From Prosthecodimorpha hirschii (GTDB lineage: Bacteria > Pseudomonadota > Alphaproteobacteria > Rhizobiales > Ancalomicrobiaceae), in the NCBI RefSeq assembly GCF_001305515.1, contig NZ_LJYW01000001.1, positions 4,944,049-5,008,048 of the forward strand: a stretch of 64,000 nucleotides of DNA. Reading direction: 5' to 3'. The notes beneath the pieces were generated by a model. It searched no databases and was not told the DNA's origin. It saw only the letters and a list, made by a program, of their open reading frames with translations. A program made the translations under genes and the position numbers. This document shows positions 8,941 through 17,565 of this stretch, piece by piece. The first letter of the stretch is position 1; each line of letters begins with the position of its first letter.

Positions 8941-10353
8941 CTAACCCTTATTGGAGATCGGCCCCTCGACCGCCGGGAAGTGCAGGTCGACTTTCAGTCC
9001 CGGACCGGCATCTCCGAGCACCATGCTGCCGCGGTGGTGGCGCATCACGGCGGCGACCAGCGACAGTCCCAGCCCCGATCCGGGCTTCGAGCGGCTCGCC
9101 TCCAGTCGGACGAAGCGCGACAGCACGCGCTCGCGCTCGCCCTCCGCGACACCCGTCCCGTTGTCGGCGACGGTTGCCACCGCGGACGCGCCGTCGCGGG
9201 CGACGGCGACGCGGATGACCGCGGCGCGACCTTCGACGCGGCCGTATTTCAGGGCATTGTCGATCAGGTTGCCGAGCGCCTGGGCGATCAGTTCGCGGCT
9301 GCCGAGGACCGGTGCCGCCAGTTCGGCGTCGACCTCGATGCGCACGCCGTCCTCCTCGGCGACCGGCTCGTAGAATTCGGCGACCTCGCGGGCGATCCCG
9401 GCCAGATCGACGGTGGCGGTCTCGGCCGGCTGCCCGCCGGACTCGACCCGCGCGATCATCAGAAGCGCGTTGAAGGTGCGGATCAGGGCATCGGATTCCT
9501 CGATCGTCGCCTCGAGCGCCGACCGGTAGCGGGCCGGGTCGGGCTCGCCGCCGAGCGCCTCGTCGACGCGGTTGCGCATGCGCGTCAGCGGCGTCTTGAG
9601 GTCGTGGGCGATGTTGTCGGAAACCTCCTTCAGACCTTTCATCAAATCGTCGATGCGGCCGAGCATGTCGTTGACGGCGAGCGCCAGCCGGTCGAACTCG
9701 TCGCCCGACCCGGTCACCGGCAGACGGTCCGTCAGGTCGCCGGCGACGATGCGCGCCGAGGTCGCCGTGACCTGATCGATCCGGCGCAGCACCCGGCGCG
9801 ACACGAACCACCAGGTGACCAGGGCCAGCACCACCATGACGCCCATCACGACCCGGAACGAGCGGCCGAACAGGTCGCGAAACCGGTCGCGCTCGCCGAT
9901 GTCGCGGCCGACCAGGGCCCGGAACCCGCCGTCGAACTGCAGCACGCGGACCAGCGCGACATGGTTCTGCTTGCGGTCGCCGTCGAAGCGGGCGTAGCGG
10001 ATCGGATGCGCCGTCTCCGCGGCATCGTCCAGGATGGCGGGCGGGATGTCGGCGATGTTGCCGACGACCGGATTGCCGGAGAAGTCCGCCAGCAGGTAGA
10101 GGCCCGCGCCGGGCGCCCGGCTCTTCTGGTCGATGGCCGTCAGGAGCCGCCGCAGCCCGCCGGCCTGATACTGTTCGTCCAGCTCGGCGACTTCCTGGTC
10201 GATCGCCTCGCGCAGCTGGCGTGTCAGCAACTCGTTCGTGGTCCGGGTGACGTAACCGATCAGGAACACGGTCACGATCGAGAACACGACGAGATAGACC
10301 AGGGTCAGCCGGAACGCGGTCGTCCGAAGGAAGCGGCCGAGGGCGGAGACCAT
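8941..10353 (-). CDS. HAMP-domain sensor histidine kinase of a two-component pair
   Basis: 470 residues. Membrane helices at about 12-32 and 168-190 bracket a periplasmic sensor domain of roughly 135 residues. Then come a HAMP domain (ARIVAGDLTDRLPVTG), a HisKA box DNIAHDLKTPLTRMRN with the phospho-acceptor His near residue 249, and an HATPase domain (NLIDNALKYG, DNGTGV, GSGLGLSLVAAV). It lies 12 bases after the OmpR-type regulator gene in the same direction, so the two form a cognate pair. The gene order DegP-regulator-kinase recalls the FeuPQ-type system of rhizobia, but I cannot prove orthology. The signal is unknown; the position next to DegP suggests envelope or osmotic stress. Confidence 0.92.
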   Translation of the reverse strand: MVSALGRFLRTTAFRLTLVYLVVFSIVTVFLIGYVTRTTNELLTRQLREAIDQEVAELDEQYQAGGLRRLLTAIDQKSRAPGAGLYLLADFSGNPVVGNIADIPPAILDDAAETAHPIRYARFDGDRKQNHVALVRVLQFDGGFRALVGRDIGERDRFRDLFGRSFRVVMGVMVVLALVTWWFVSRRVLRRIDQVTATSARIVAGDLTDRLPVTGSGDEFDRLALAVNDMLGRIDDLMKGLKEVSDNIAHDLKTPLTRMRNRVDEALGGEPDPARYRSALEATIEESDALIRTFNALLMIARVESGGQPAETATVDLAGIAREVAEFYEPVAEEDGVRIEVDAELAAPVLGSRELIAQALGNLIDNALKYGRVEGRAAVIRVAVARDGASAVATVADNGTGVAEGERERVLSRFVRLEASRSKPGSGLGLSLVAAVMRHHRGSMVLGDAGPGLKVDLHFPAVEGPISNKG

Positions 10354-10365
10354 GGCGTTCCGTCC

Positions 10366-11046
10366 TCAGCGCGCAGGATCGCGGATCATGTAGCCGGCGC
10401 CGCGCACGGTGTGCAGCAGCGACCGCTCCTGTCCCTTGTCGACCTTGGCGCGCAGCCGCGACATGTGCACGTCGATGACGTTGGTCTGGGGATCGAAATG
10501 ATAGTCCCAGACATTCTCCAAGAGCATCGTGCGGGTGACCACCTGGCCGGCATGCTTCATCAGATATTCGAGCAGCCGGAACTCGCGCGGCTGCAGCGGC
10601 ACGTCCTGGCCGGCGCGGGTGACAGAATGCGACAGCCGGTCGAGCACCAGATCGCCGACCCGGAGCGTCGTTTCCGCCTCGCCGGGCCGCCGGCGCCGCC
10701 CGAGCGCCTCGACCCGGGCGAGCAGTTCGGTGAAGGCATAGGGCTTGGCGAGATAGTCGTCGCCGCCGGCGCGCAGGCCTTTGACCCGGTCGTCGACCTG
10801 ACCGAGCGCCGAGAGGATCAGGACCGGCGTCTCGTCGTGGTCCGCCCGCAGGGCCTCGACGATCGACAGGCCGTCGCGCTTCGGCAGCATCCGGTCGACC
10901 ACCAGCACGTCGTAGCCGCCGCCCGACGCCATATGCCAGCCGTCGTCGCCGTCGGCCGCGTGATCCGGCACATGGCCGGCTTCGCGAAGCGCCTTCAGAA
11001 GATACTGGGCCGCCTCGCGATCGTCTTCGATGATGAGAATCCGCAT
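10366..11046 (-). CDS. OmpR-family response regulator
   Basis: 226 residues from the ATG at 11046, chosen because the receiver domain begins directly (MRILIIEDDREAAQ); an upstream extension is low-complexity. The receiver has the acidic pair E7/D8-D9, the phospho-acceptor D51 in VVDRMLPKRDG, and the LAKPYAF lysine near 100. The winged-helix output domain has LQPREFRLLEYLMKHAGQ and VDVHMSRLRAKVDKG-type helices (DVHMSRLRAK). It is followed after 12 bases by its sensor kinase. It probably activates envelope genes, possibly degP just upstream. Confidence 0.94.
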   Translation of the reverse strand: MRILIIEDDREAAQYLLKALREAGHVPDHAADGDDGWHMASGGGYDVLVVDRMLPKRDGLSIVEALRADHDETPVLILSALGQVDDRVKGLRAGGDDYLAKPYAFTELLARVEALGRRRRPGEAETTLRVGDLVLDRLSHSVTRAGQDVPLQPREFRLLEYLMKHAGQVVTRTMLLENVWDYHFDPQTNVIDVHMSRLRAKVDKGQERSLLHTVRGAGYMIRDPAR

Positions 11047-11214
11047 GGCTCGATCATACAGCCGGAGGAGGGCCGCCGTCAGGTCGTGCAAGGCGCCGGA
11101 TGGCGGGATTGCGGGCCGGCGGGGCGCAGGGCCGCGCGATGGAAGCGCCGAGAGCGGCGCCCGGCGCGGGGAGGCGCGTCGGACGCCGCTCTGGCGCGGC
11201 CGGAAGCCCATCGG

Positions 11215-11246
11215 GTGGGGTGGCCCGAGGGGAAGGGCGACCCCAC
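11215..11246 (-). terminator. Strong hairpin between degP and the regulator gene
   Basis: Arms GTGGGGTGGCCC (11215-11226) and GGGCGACCCCAC (11235-11246) pair with a single mismatch and an 8-base loop. It sits in the 288-base gap after the degP stop and could end or attenuate degP transcription before the two-component genes. Nothing else coding is visible in this gap. Confidence 0.55.
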
Positions 11247-11334
11247 ACGGGGGTGGGGCGGGGAACGGGCTTCCGGGTGGGGCCGCCGCAGCACACGGGG
11301 GAGGATGTGCGGCGGCTCCGAGGGAAGGGACGGA

Positions 11335-12912
11335 TCAGGACGAGGCGAGCGGCAGCGGCACGAAGCGGGTCTCGCCGTTCTTGACGACGCGGGCGAGGAC
11401 GCTGCGGCGGCCGTCGGCGCGGGCCTTGCTGATCGCGCTGCCGAGATCGCGCGCGGTGGCGACCGGCGTGCCCTGGATATCCAGGATCAGATCGCCGACC
11501 TCGATGCCGCGGCTCGCCGCGGGACCGGCCGGGTCGACGCGCACCACGGCCACGCCGCGGTCGCCCTGGCCGACCTCGGAGGCCGGCGAGACCATCACGC
11601 CGAGATCGGCCAGCGAGGTCGAGCCCGGGACGCCGTCATCGCCGCTGCGACCGGCATCCGCGCGCCGCTGCTCGTTCGGCAGCTTGCCGAGCACCACCGA
11701 CACGTCCTGTTCCTTGCCGGCGCGCAGCAGCGTCACGCGGACGGTCGAACCCGGATCGTAGCCGGCCACGGTGCGGGCCAGATCGCGCGGGTTGCGCACC
11801 GGCTTGCCTTCGACGGCCAGGATCACGTCGCCGGACTTGATGCCGGCCTTGGCGGCCGGGCTGTCGGCCTGCGGCTCGGCGACCAGCGCACCGCGCGCCT
11901 GCTTCATGCCGAGGCTGTCGGCGATGTCGCGGTTGATGCCCTGGATCTGCACGCCGAGCCAGCCGCGGACGACCTGGCCGTTCTTCTCCAACTGGGCGAT
12001 CACCCGCTCGACCGTGGAGGTCGGGATGGCGAAGCCGATGCCGACCGAGCCGCCCGAGGGCGAGAAAATCGCCGTGTTCATGCCGACCACCTCGCCGGCG
12101 AGGTTGAAGGTCGGGCCGCCGGAATTGCCGCGGTTGATCGGCGCGTCGATCTGCAGGAAGTCGTCATAGGGACCGGCGCCGATCTCGCGGCCGCGGGCCG
12201 AGATGATGCCGGCGGTGACCGAACCGCCGAGGCCGAACGGATTGCCGACCGCCAGCACCCAGTCGCCGACGCGGATCTCGTTGCGGGCGAAGGGTACGGT
12301 CGGGAAGGTCTTGCCCTTCTCGTCGATCTGGACCAGCGCCACGTCGGTCTTCTCGTCCGAGCCGAGCACCGTGGCGCGGTATTCGCTGCCGTCGGTGGTC
12401 ACCACGGTGACCTCGCGGGCGCCCTTCACGACATGGAAGTTGGTGACGATCTTGCCTTCCGGGGCGATGATGAAGCCCGAGCCCTGCGAGGTGACCGGGG
12501 CGTTGTTGCCGCGCGGGCCTTCGCCGCGCCGGTTGCCGCGTTCGCCCGGGCCGCCGTTGGGGCCGCCGCGATCCTGCCATTCGCGGAAGAAGCGCTCGAG
12601 CGGGCTGCCTTCGGGCACGTCCGGGAAGATGTCGCTCATGAACTGGCGCGGCTGGTCGGCCTTGACGCGGATCGAGACGACCGCGGGGCCGACACGGTCG
12701 ACCACGTCGGCGAACGAGAAGGTGTTGATCGCATGCCCGTTCTGCGGCACGCCGGGCGCCGTGACGGTCTGCGCCTTGGCGGCGGGCGTCCCGACGAACA
12801 GGCTCTCGGCGGCCAGCGTGCCGACGAGACCGAGCGACAGGACGCCGGCCAGCAGCGTCTTGCGCCGTGCCGCGATCAGACTGCCGGCCTTCTTCACGTC
12901 TTCGAGGGTCAT
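11335..12912 (-). CDS. degP: DegP/HtrA-family periplasmic serine protease
   Basis: 525 residues from the ATG at 12912, preceded by a GGAG about ten bases upstream. A hydrophobic segment (about 18-38) serves as signal or anchor. The trypsin-like triad is visible: His in ITNFHVVKGA, Asp in EKTDVALVQID, and Ser in NRGNSGGPTF near residue 262. Two PDZ domains follow: GWLGVQIQGI with AKAGIKSGDVILAV, then a C-terminal one with ASRGIEVGDLILDI. A linker at about 90-140 is Gly/Arg/Pro-rich. It degrades and chaperones misfolded periplasmic proteins. It is likely under control of the two-component genes immediately downstream. Confidence 0.96.
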   Translation of the reverse strand: MTLEDVKKAGSLIAARRKTLLAGVLSLGLVGTLAAESLFVGTPAAKAQTVTAPGVPQNGHAINTFSFADVVDRVGPAVVSIRVKADQPRQFMSDIFPDVPEGSPLERFFREWQDRGGPNGGPGERGNRRGEGPRGNNAPVTSQGSGFIIAPEGKIVTNFHVVKGAREVTVVTTDGSEYRATVLGSDEKTDVALVQIDEKGKTFPTVPFARNEIRVGDWVLAVGNPFGLGGSVTAGIISARGREIGAGPYDDFLQIDAPINRGNSGGPTFNLAGEVVGMNTAIFSPSGGSVGIGFAIPTSTVERVIAQLEKNGQVVRGWLGVQIQGINRDIADSLGMKQARGALVAEPQADSPAAKAGIKSGDVILAVEGKPVRNPRDLARTVAGYDPGSTVRVTLLRAGKEQDVSVVLGKLPNEQRRADAGRSGDDGVPGSTSLADLGVMVSPASEVGQGDRGVAVVRVDPAGPAASRGIEVGDLILDIQGTPVATARDLGSAISKARADGRRSVLARVVKNGETRFVPLPLASS

Positions 12913-13344
12913 GGAGTGAGCTCCGTCCAGTGTTTCGGTGAACGGCGGGCTGCGGAAGCGCGCCGTCGATGGACTGGACAATCGCCGAACGGACCTAAAC
13001 GTGCCCTGTCGAGCGGATTAATTATTCGTAATATTGCGGACGCGCGCTGGTGGGCCTTGTCCGGGGATGCGGCCGAGAGATCGGGGGCGGTCGCGGGAGA
13101 GATGGGGGTGCCTGTGGGAGAGATCGGGGGTGCCTGTGGAAGAGATCGAGGGGCGCCCGCGGCAGAGATCGAGAGGCGTCCGCGGCCGAGATCGAGAGGC
13201 GTCCGCGGATCTGGGGATGGATGCGCGATCTCGCAGCGCATTCCCGGCCGCAGCGTATCGGAGAGCCGGGACCCACTCTGCTGGCGACGCGCCGCAAGTG
13301 CTTGTCGCCACACGCGATCTTGATGCCGCTGCGCGGTGAGTAGG

Positions 13345-13379
13345 CCCCGGATCGGCGGCCCTTCGGGCCTTGTCCGGGG
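13345..13379. repeat. Hairpin module of the repeat array, copy 1
   Basis: Nested inverted repeat: outer CCCCGGA / TCCGGGG, inner GGCCC-TTC-GGGCC. Identical copies stand at 13592-13626 and 13886-13920. At the left end (13052-13066) only the right half is present. Confidence 0.75.
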
Positions 13380-13591
13380 ATGCGACCGGGAGATCGGGGG
13401 CGCCCGCGGAAGAGATCGGGGGGCGTCAGTGGAAGAGATCGAGGGGCGCCCGCGGATCTGGGGATGGATGCGCCATCTCGCAGCGCATTCCCGGCCGGAG
13501 CGTAGCGGAGAGCCGGGACCCACTCTGCTGGCGACGCGTCGCAAGTGCTTGTCGCCACACGCGATCTTGATGCCGCCGCGAGGCGAGTAGG

Positions 13592-13626
13592 CCCCGGATC
13601 GGCGGCCCTTCGGGCCTTGTCCGGGG
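13592..13626. repeat. Hairpin module of the repeat array, copy 2
   Basis: Same nested inverted repeat as at 13345-13379, 247 bases further on. Confidence 0.75.
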
Positions 13627-13885
13627 ATGCGGCTGGGAGATTGGGGGGCGCCCGCGGAGAAGATAGAGGGTGGTCGCGGACGAGATCCGGGGGGCGCCCG
13701 CGGAAGAGATCGGGGGTGCCTGTGGAAGAGATCCGGGGGCGTCCGCCGATCCGGTGATGGACGCACCATCTCGCACCGCATTCCCGGCCGCAGCGACAGC
13801 GGAGAGCCGGGACCTACTCTGCTTGCCACATGCGACAAGCTATTGATCGGACTGCCGATCTTGATGCCGTTGCGAGGCGAGTAGG

Positions 13886-13920
13886 CCCCGGATCGGCGGC
13901 CCTTCGGGCCTTGTCCGGGG
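13886..13920. repeat. Hairpin module of the repeat array, copy 3
   Basis: Same nested inverted repeat, 294 bases after copy 2. The partial unit that follows runs up to the livF stop. Confidence 0.75.
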
Positions 13921-14104
13921 ATGCGGCCGGGAGATCGTCGCGTGGCCACAGGCCCGGGAATGATCGGGGGTGCCCTCAGGCTTGGAAGAGATCCGGGGGC
14001 GCCTGCGGATCTGGGGATGAATGCGCTATTTCGCGGCGCATTTTGGGTCCGCGCATTCCCGACCGGAGTGCAGCACACTCCCGGCCGGAGCGCCGGGCGA
14101 AAAA

Positions 14105-14815
14105 TCAGAATGCGAGGTAGCGTTCGATCGGGCCGCCGGGAGCCTTCAGGTCGGGGGTGGTGCCGGTCCAGACGATTTCGCCCTTCTCCAGGATGGCGTG
14201 GCGGTCGGCGAGGCGGGCGAGGGCTTCGAGATTCTTGTCGACCACCAGGATGGCGAGGCCCTCGCGCTTGAGGGCTTCGAGCACCTGCCAGATCTCGGCG
14301 CGCACCACCGGGGCGAGGCCTTCGGTCGCCTCGTCGAGCACGAGCAGCTTCGGGTTGGTCATCAGCGCGCGGCCGATCGCCAGCATCTGCTGTTCGCCGC
14401 CCGACAGCTGAGTGCCGAGATTGCCGCGCCGTTCCTTCAGGCGCGGGAAGAACTGGTAGACCCGCTCCAGCGTCCAGGCCGAGCGGCCCTGCCGGCTGGC
14501 GGCGGTGGCGGTCAGGTTCTCCTCCACGCCGAGGCGCGGAAAGATGTGGCGGCCTTCCGGCACATAGCCGAGCCCGGCCTGGGCGATGCGGTAGGGCGGC
14601 GCGCCGGCGAGATCGCGGCCCTCGACCTGGACGCGGCCGGCCTTGGGCCGGATCAGGCCGAAGACGGTGCGGATGGTGGTCGTCTTGCCCATGCCGTTGC
14701 GGCCGATCAGCGTCGTGACCGAGCCGGCCTCGATGTCGAGCGTGACGCCGAACAGGACCTGCGCGGCGCCGTAGCCGGCTTCGAGCGCCTCGATGCGGAG
14801 GAGGGGGGCGGTCAT
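14105..14815 (-). CDS. livF: Branched-chain amino acid-type ABC transporter ATPase LivF
   Basis: 236 residues. Walker A GRNGMGKTT, signature LSGGEQQMLAIGRAL and Walker B LLVLDEATEGLAP identify a LivF-type cytoplasmic ATPase. It is the last gene of the livKHMGF operon read leftward, and its start overlaps the livG stop by four bases (ATGA). Together with LivG it powers import through LivH/LivM. The substrate of this family ranges from Leu/Ile/Val to other amino acids, urea or amides; the sequence alone does not decide. Confidence 0.95.
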   Translation of the reverse strand: MTAPLLRIEALEAGYGAAQVLFGVTLDIEAGSVTTLIGRNGMGKTTTIRTVFGLIRPKAGRVQVEGRDLAGAPPYRIAQAGLGYVPEGRHIFPRLGVEENLTATAASRQGRSAWTLERVYQFFPRLKERRGNLGTQLSGGEQQMLAIGRALMTNPKLLVLDEATEGLAPVVRAEIWQVLEALKREGLAILVVDKNLEALARLADRHAILEKGEIVWTGTTPDLKAPGGPIERYLAF

Positions 14816-15567
14816 GCGTGGGCGTCCTCGCCGAGATAGGCCCGGCGGACGACCGGGTCGTTGCGGATGGCCTCGGGCGACCCGCTCGCCGCGACCGCGC
14901 CTTCGACCAGCACGGTGATCCGGTCGGCGAGCGCGAAGACGGTGGCCATGTCGTGCTCGATCAGGAGCATCGGCAGGCGGCCGCGCAGGCCGGCGAGAAG
15001 CTCGGTCAGCCGCTCGGTTTCGGCCTTGCCGGTGCCGGCCATCGGCTCGTCGAGCAGCACGAGGCGCGGCGCCTGGACGAGCGCCATGGCCAGTTCCAGC
15101 GCGCGTTTCTCGCCGTGCGAGAGGAGCGCGGCGGCCACGTCGGCGCGCCGGGCGAGGCCGACGGCGGCGAGGCTCTCGGCGGCCTTGTCCTCGATCGCCC
15201 GGTCGGCCCGAGCGGGCTTCAGGAAGCGGAACGAGGAGCCGGCCTTGGCCTGGGCGGCGAGCGCCACATTCTCCTGCGCCGAGAAGCCGGCGACCACGCT
15301 GGAGATCTGGAAGATGCGGGCGAGGCCGAGCCGCGCCCGGGCGGCGACGCCGAGACGGGTCACGTCCTGGCCGGCGAACAGGACCCGGCCGCGGTCGGGC
15401 TTCAGGACGCCCGAGATCTGGTTGATCAGCGTCGTCTTGCCGGCGCCGTTCGGGCCGATCACGGCATGGATCTCGCCGGGCAGCACCTCCAGCGAGACGT
15501 GGCGGGTGACCGGCAGGGCGCCGAAATTCTTGGAGAGATCGTCGAGCTTGAGGATCGGGTCAGCCAC
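14812..15567 (-). CDS. livG: Branched-chain amino acid-type ABC transporter ATPase LivG
   Basis: 251 residues. Walker A GPNGAGKTTLINQISG, signature LSHGEKRALELAMALVQAP and Walker B LVLLDEPMAGTGKAETE, with the C-terminal LivG-type extension (AYLGEDA). Overlaps livM by 8 bases and livF by 4, indicating translational coupling. Note the signature reads LSHGE rather than LSGGE, a common variant in this subfamily. Confidence 0.95.
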   Translation of the reverse strand: MADPILKLDDLSKNFGALPVTRHVSLEVLPGEIHAVIGPNGAGKTTLINQISGVLKPDRGRVLFAGQDVTRLGVAARARLGLARIFQISSVVAGFSAQENVALAAQAKAGSSFRFLKPARADRAIEDKAAESLAAVGLARRADVAAALLSHGEKRALELAMALVQAPRLVLLDEPMAGTGKAETERLTELLAGLRGRLPMLLIEHDMATVFALADRITVLVEGAVAASGSPEAIRNDPVVRRAYLGEDAHA

Positions 15568-16546
15568 GGCGGCCTCCCAGGATGCGGGCGATGAGGCCGC
15601 CGCGCAGGAGCACGATCAGGATCAGGAGCGGGCCGAAGATGATCTTCCAGTGCTCGGTCAGATGCGACAGCGTCTCCTCGACGACCAGCACCACGGCCGC
15701 GCCGACGATGGCGCCGTGCAGCGGGCCGAGCCCGCCGAGCACGACCATCACGATCAGGTCGCCCGAGCGCTGCCAGGCCATATAGGCCGGCGAGACGAAT
15801 TCGGTCTGGTTGGCGAGCAGCGCCCCGGCGACCGCGGCGACGCCGCCGGCCAGCGCATAGGCGACCAGGCGGACCGGATAGGCGTCGTAGCCGAGCGCGG
15901 CGAGCCGGCTCTCGTTCTCCTTCAGGCCGCGGAACACGCGCCCGAAGCGGGAGGCCAGCACGCGGTTGCCGAGGACCAGGAACAGGGCCAGCAGGCCGAT
16001 CGCCAGATAGGCGAAGGTAAGATCGTTCTTCAGCCATTTCTGCCCGGCGACGGTGGAGCGCGCCCACAGCGTCATGCCGTCGTCGCCGCCATAGGCCGAC
16101 AGGCTGGTGAAGGTGAAGAAGGCCATCTGGGCGAGCGCCAGCGTGATCATGATGAAATAGACGCCGCGCGTCCTGAGCGCGACCGTCCCGGTCACGCCGG
16201 AGAACAGCGCGCCCGCCAGGAAGGCCACGGGGAAGGCGACGAGCGCATCGGTGAAGCCGAGATCGGCCAGGATCAGCACCGCATAGGCGCCGATGCCGAA
16301 GGGCGCGGCATGGCCGAAGCTGACCAGCCCGCCCTGGCCGAGGATGAAGGAGAGCGACAGGGCGGCCAGCGCGAAGATGGCGACGCGGGTCGCCATGGTC
16401 AGCCAGAAGGGCTGGCCGAGCAGGACAGCGGCCGCGGGCGCGGCCGCCAGCAGGGCGACCAGCACCAGCCCGAAGGCCGGCGAGCGCAGGAACGGTCCGA
16501 GACGGCTCGGGCGGGCATTGTCGTTGGCGGCGGGCGCGGTGGCCAT
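15560..16546 (-). CDS. livM: Branched-chain amino acid-type ABC transporter permease LivM
   Basis: 328 residues with about nine to ten hydrophobic helices and the LivM signature GRVFRGLKENESRLAALGYD, the cytoplasmic loop that contacts the ATPases. It lies two bases after livH and overlaps livG. It forms the channel with LivH in the inner membrane. Confidence 0.94.
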   Translation of the reverse strand: MATAPAANDNARPSRLGPFLRSPAFGLVLVALLAAAPAAAVLLGQPFWLTMATRVAIFALAALSLSFILGQGGLVSFGHAAPFGIGAYAVLILADLGFTDALVAFPVAFLAGALFSGVTGTVALRTRGVYFIMITLALAQMAFFTFTSLSAYGGDDGMTLWARSTVAGQKWLKNDLTFAYLAIGLLALFLVLGNRVLASRFGRVFRGLKENESRLAALGYDAYPVRLVAYALAGGVAAVAGALLANQTEFVSPAYMAWQRSGDLIVMVVLGGLGPLHGAIVGAAVVLVVEETLSHLTEHWKIIFGPLLILIVLLRGGLIARILGGRRG

Positions 16547-16548
16547 GG

Positions 16549-17472
16549 TCAGCGGCGCTCCGCCGGAAACAGGCCCTGCGGCCGGAAGAACAGGATCAGC
16601 GCCATGACCACGTAGATCAGCATGGAGGCGAGCGCGGGCCCGGCCTTGGCGGCGGAGGAATTGGCGAAGAACAGTTTCAGGATGTCGGTCATGAAGGCCC
16701 GGCCGAGCGTGTCGACCAGCCCGACCAGCAGGGCGGCCAGGAAGGCGCCGCGGATCGAGCCGATGCCGCCGATCACGATCACCACGAAGGCCAGGATCAG
16801 CACGCCGTCGCCCATGTTCGGTTCGACCGACAGGATCGGCGCGGCCATCGAGCCGGCAAAGCCGGCCAGCATCGCCCCGAAGGCGAACACGATCATGAAC
16901 AGCCGGTCGATGTCGACGCCGAGCGCGGAGACGATCGGCGCATGGGTCGAGCCGGCGCGGACCAGCATGCCGATCCGAGTGCGCGCGACCAGGAGCCAGA
17001 GCAGCAGCGCCACGCCGAGCCCGGAGGCGATGATGGCGATGCGCCAGACCGGATAGAGCAGGCCCGGCATCAGCACGACCGAGCCGGACAGGATTTCGGG
17101 CGTCCGCATGGCGATCGGCGAAGCGCCGAACACCATCTTGACGCCCTCGGTCATGAACAGGATCAGCCCGAAGGTGGCGAGCACCTGTTCCAGATGGTCG
17201 CGCCCGGTCAGGTGACGATAGACCAGGATCTCCAGGACGAAGCCGGCCGCCAGCGTGGCCAGCATGCCGAGCGCCAGGCCGAGCCCGAAATGGTCGGTCC
17301 AGGCGACCGCGGTCGCGGTCAGATAGGCGCCGAGCATGTACTGGACGCCGTGGGCGAGGTTGATGAAGTCCATGACGCCGAAGACCAGCGTCAGCCCGGC
17401 CGCGACCAGGAACAGGATCACCCCGAGCTGCAGCCCGTTCAGGGTCTGGACGAGGAGGAGGGTGGTGTTCAT
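16549..17472 (-). CDS. livH: Branched-chain amino acid-type ABC transporter permease LivH
   Basis: 307 residues, strongly hydrophobic, with LivH features: NLAHGVQYMLGAY near the N-terminus and MLVRAGSTHAPIVSALGVD in the cytoplasmic loop. Second gene of the operon, separated from the binding-protein gene by 93 bases that hold a hairpin. Confidence 0.94.
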   Translation of the reverse strand: MNTTLLLVQTLNGLQLGVILFLVAAGLTLVFGVMDFINLAHGVQYMLGAYLTATAVAWTDHFGLGLALGMLATLAAGFVLEILVYRHLTGRDHLEQVLATFGLILFMTEGVKMVFGASPIAMRTPEILSGSVVLMPGLLYPVWRIAIIASGLGVALLLWLLVARTRIGMLVRAGSTHAPIVSALGVDIDRLFMIVFAFGAMLAGFAGSMAAPILSVEPNMGDGVLILAFVVIVIGGIGSIRGAFLAALLVGLVDTLGRAFMTDILKLFFANSSAAKAGPALASMLIYVVMALILFFRPQGLFPAERR

Positions 17473-17506
17473 CCGCTGAACCTCAATGCGACCGACCGGA
17501 ACCGGG

Positions 17507-17534
17507 CGGACGGCGGCCGAACGCCGCCCGTCCG
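17507..17534 (-). terminator. Intra-operon hairpin between livK and livH
   Basis: Arms CGGACGGCGGC (17507-17517) and GCCGCCCGTCCG (17523-17534) pair with one bulge around a 5-base loop. A hairpin directly after a binding-protein gene is typical of such operons and would give more binding protein than permease, by attenuation or 3'-end protection. Confidence 0.6.
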
Positions 17535-17565
17535 GAGGGAGACGCCGGACTGACCGGCGGGCGGG

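Larger units (their letters stand above)
13052..14095. repeat. Array of long direct repeats (about 250-310 bases per unit)
   Basis: Between degP and livF lie about 1.1 kb built from three fairly full and one degenerate copy of the same unit. Each copy contains: GGGCCTTGTCCGGGGATG; a variable run of short sub-repeats of the type GCGCCCGCGGAAGAGATCG; GATCTGGGGATGGATGCGC; CGCATTCCCGGCCG; GAGAGCCGGGACCCACTCTG; CTTGTCGCCACACGCGATC (copies 1 and 2, diverged in 3); and finally a hairpin. The hairpin starts at 13345, 13592 and 13886, giving spacings of 247 and 294. Reading frames cross the array on both strands, but none resembles a known protein and the copies differ by indels that break frame. Confidence 0.85.

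Noticed and set aside
8980-13323. A 1447-residue open frame on the plus strand across the kinase, regulator and degP genes
   Set aside because: It is antisense to three well-supported genes. Its translation is low-complexity and shows no domain. High-GC DNA makes such open antisense frames common.
12909-14078. A 389-residue minus-strand frame through the direct-repeat array upstream of degP
   Set aside because: It only translates the repeats (Pro/Arg/Ser-rich), the copies have frame-breaking indels, and no ribosome site or domain is visible.
13052-14095. CRISPR array
   Set aside because: Units are 250-310 bases long, differ among themselves and lack constant short repeats with unique spacers; no cas gene is near.
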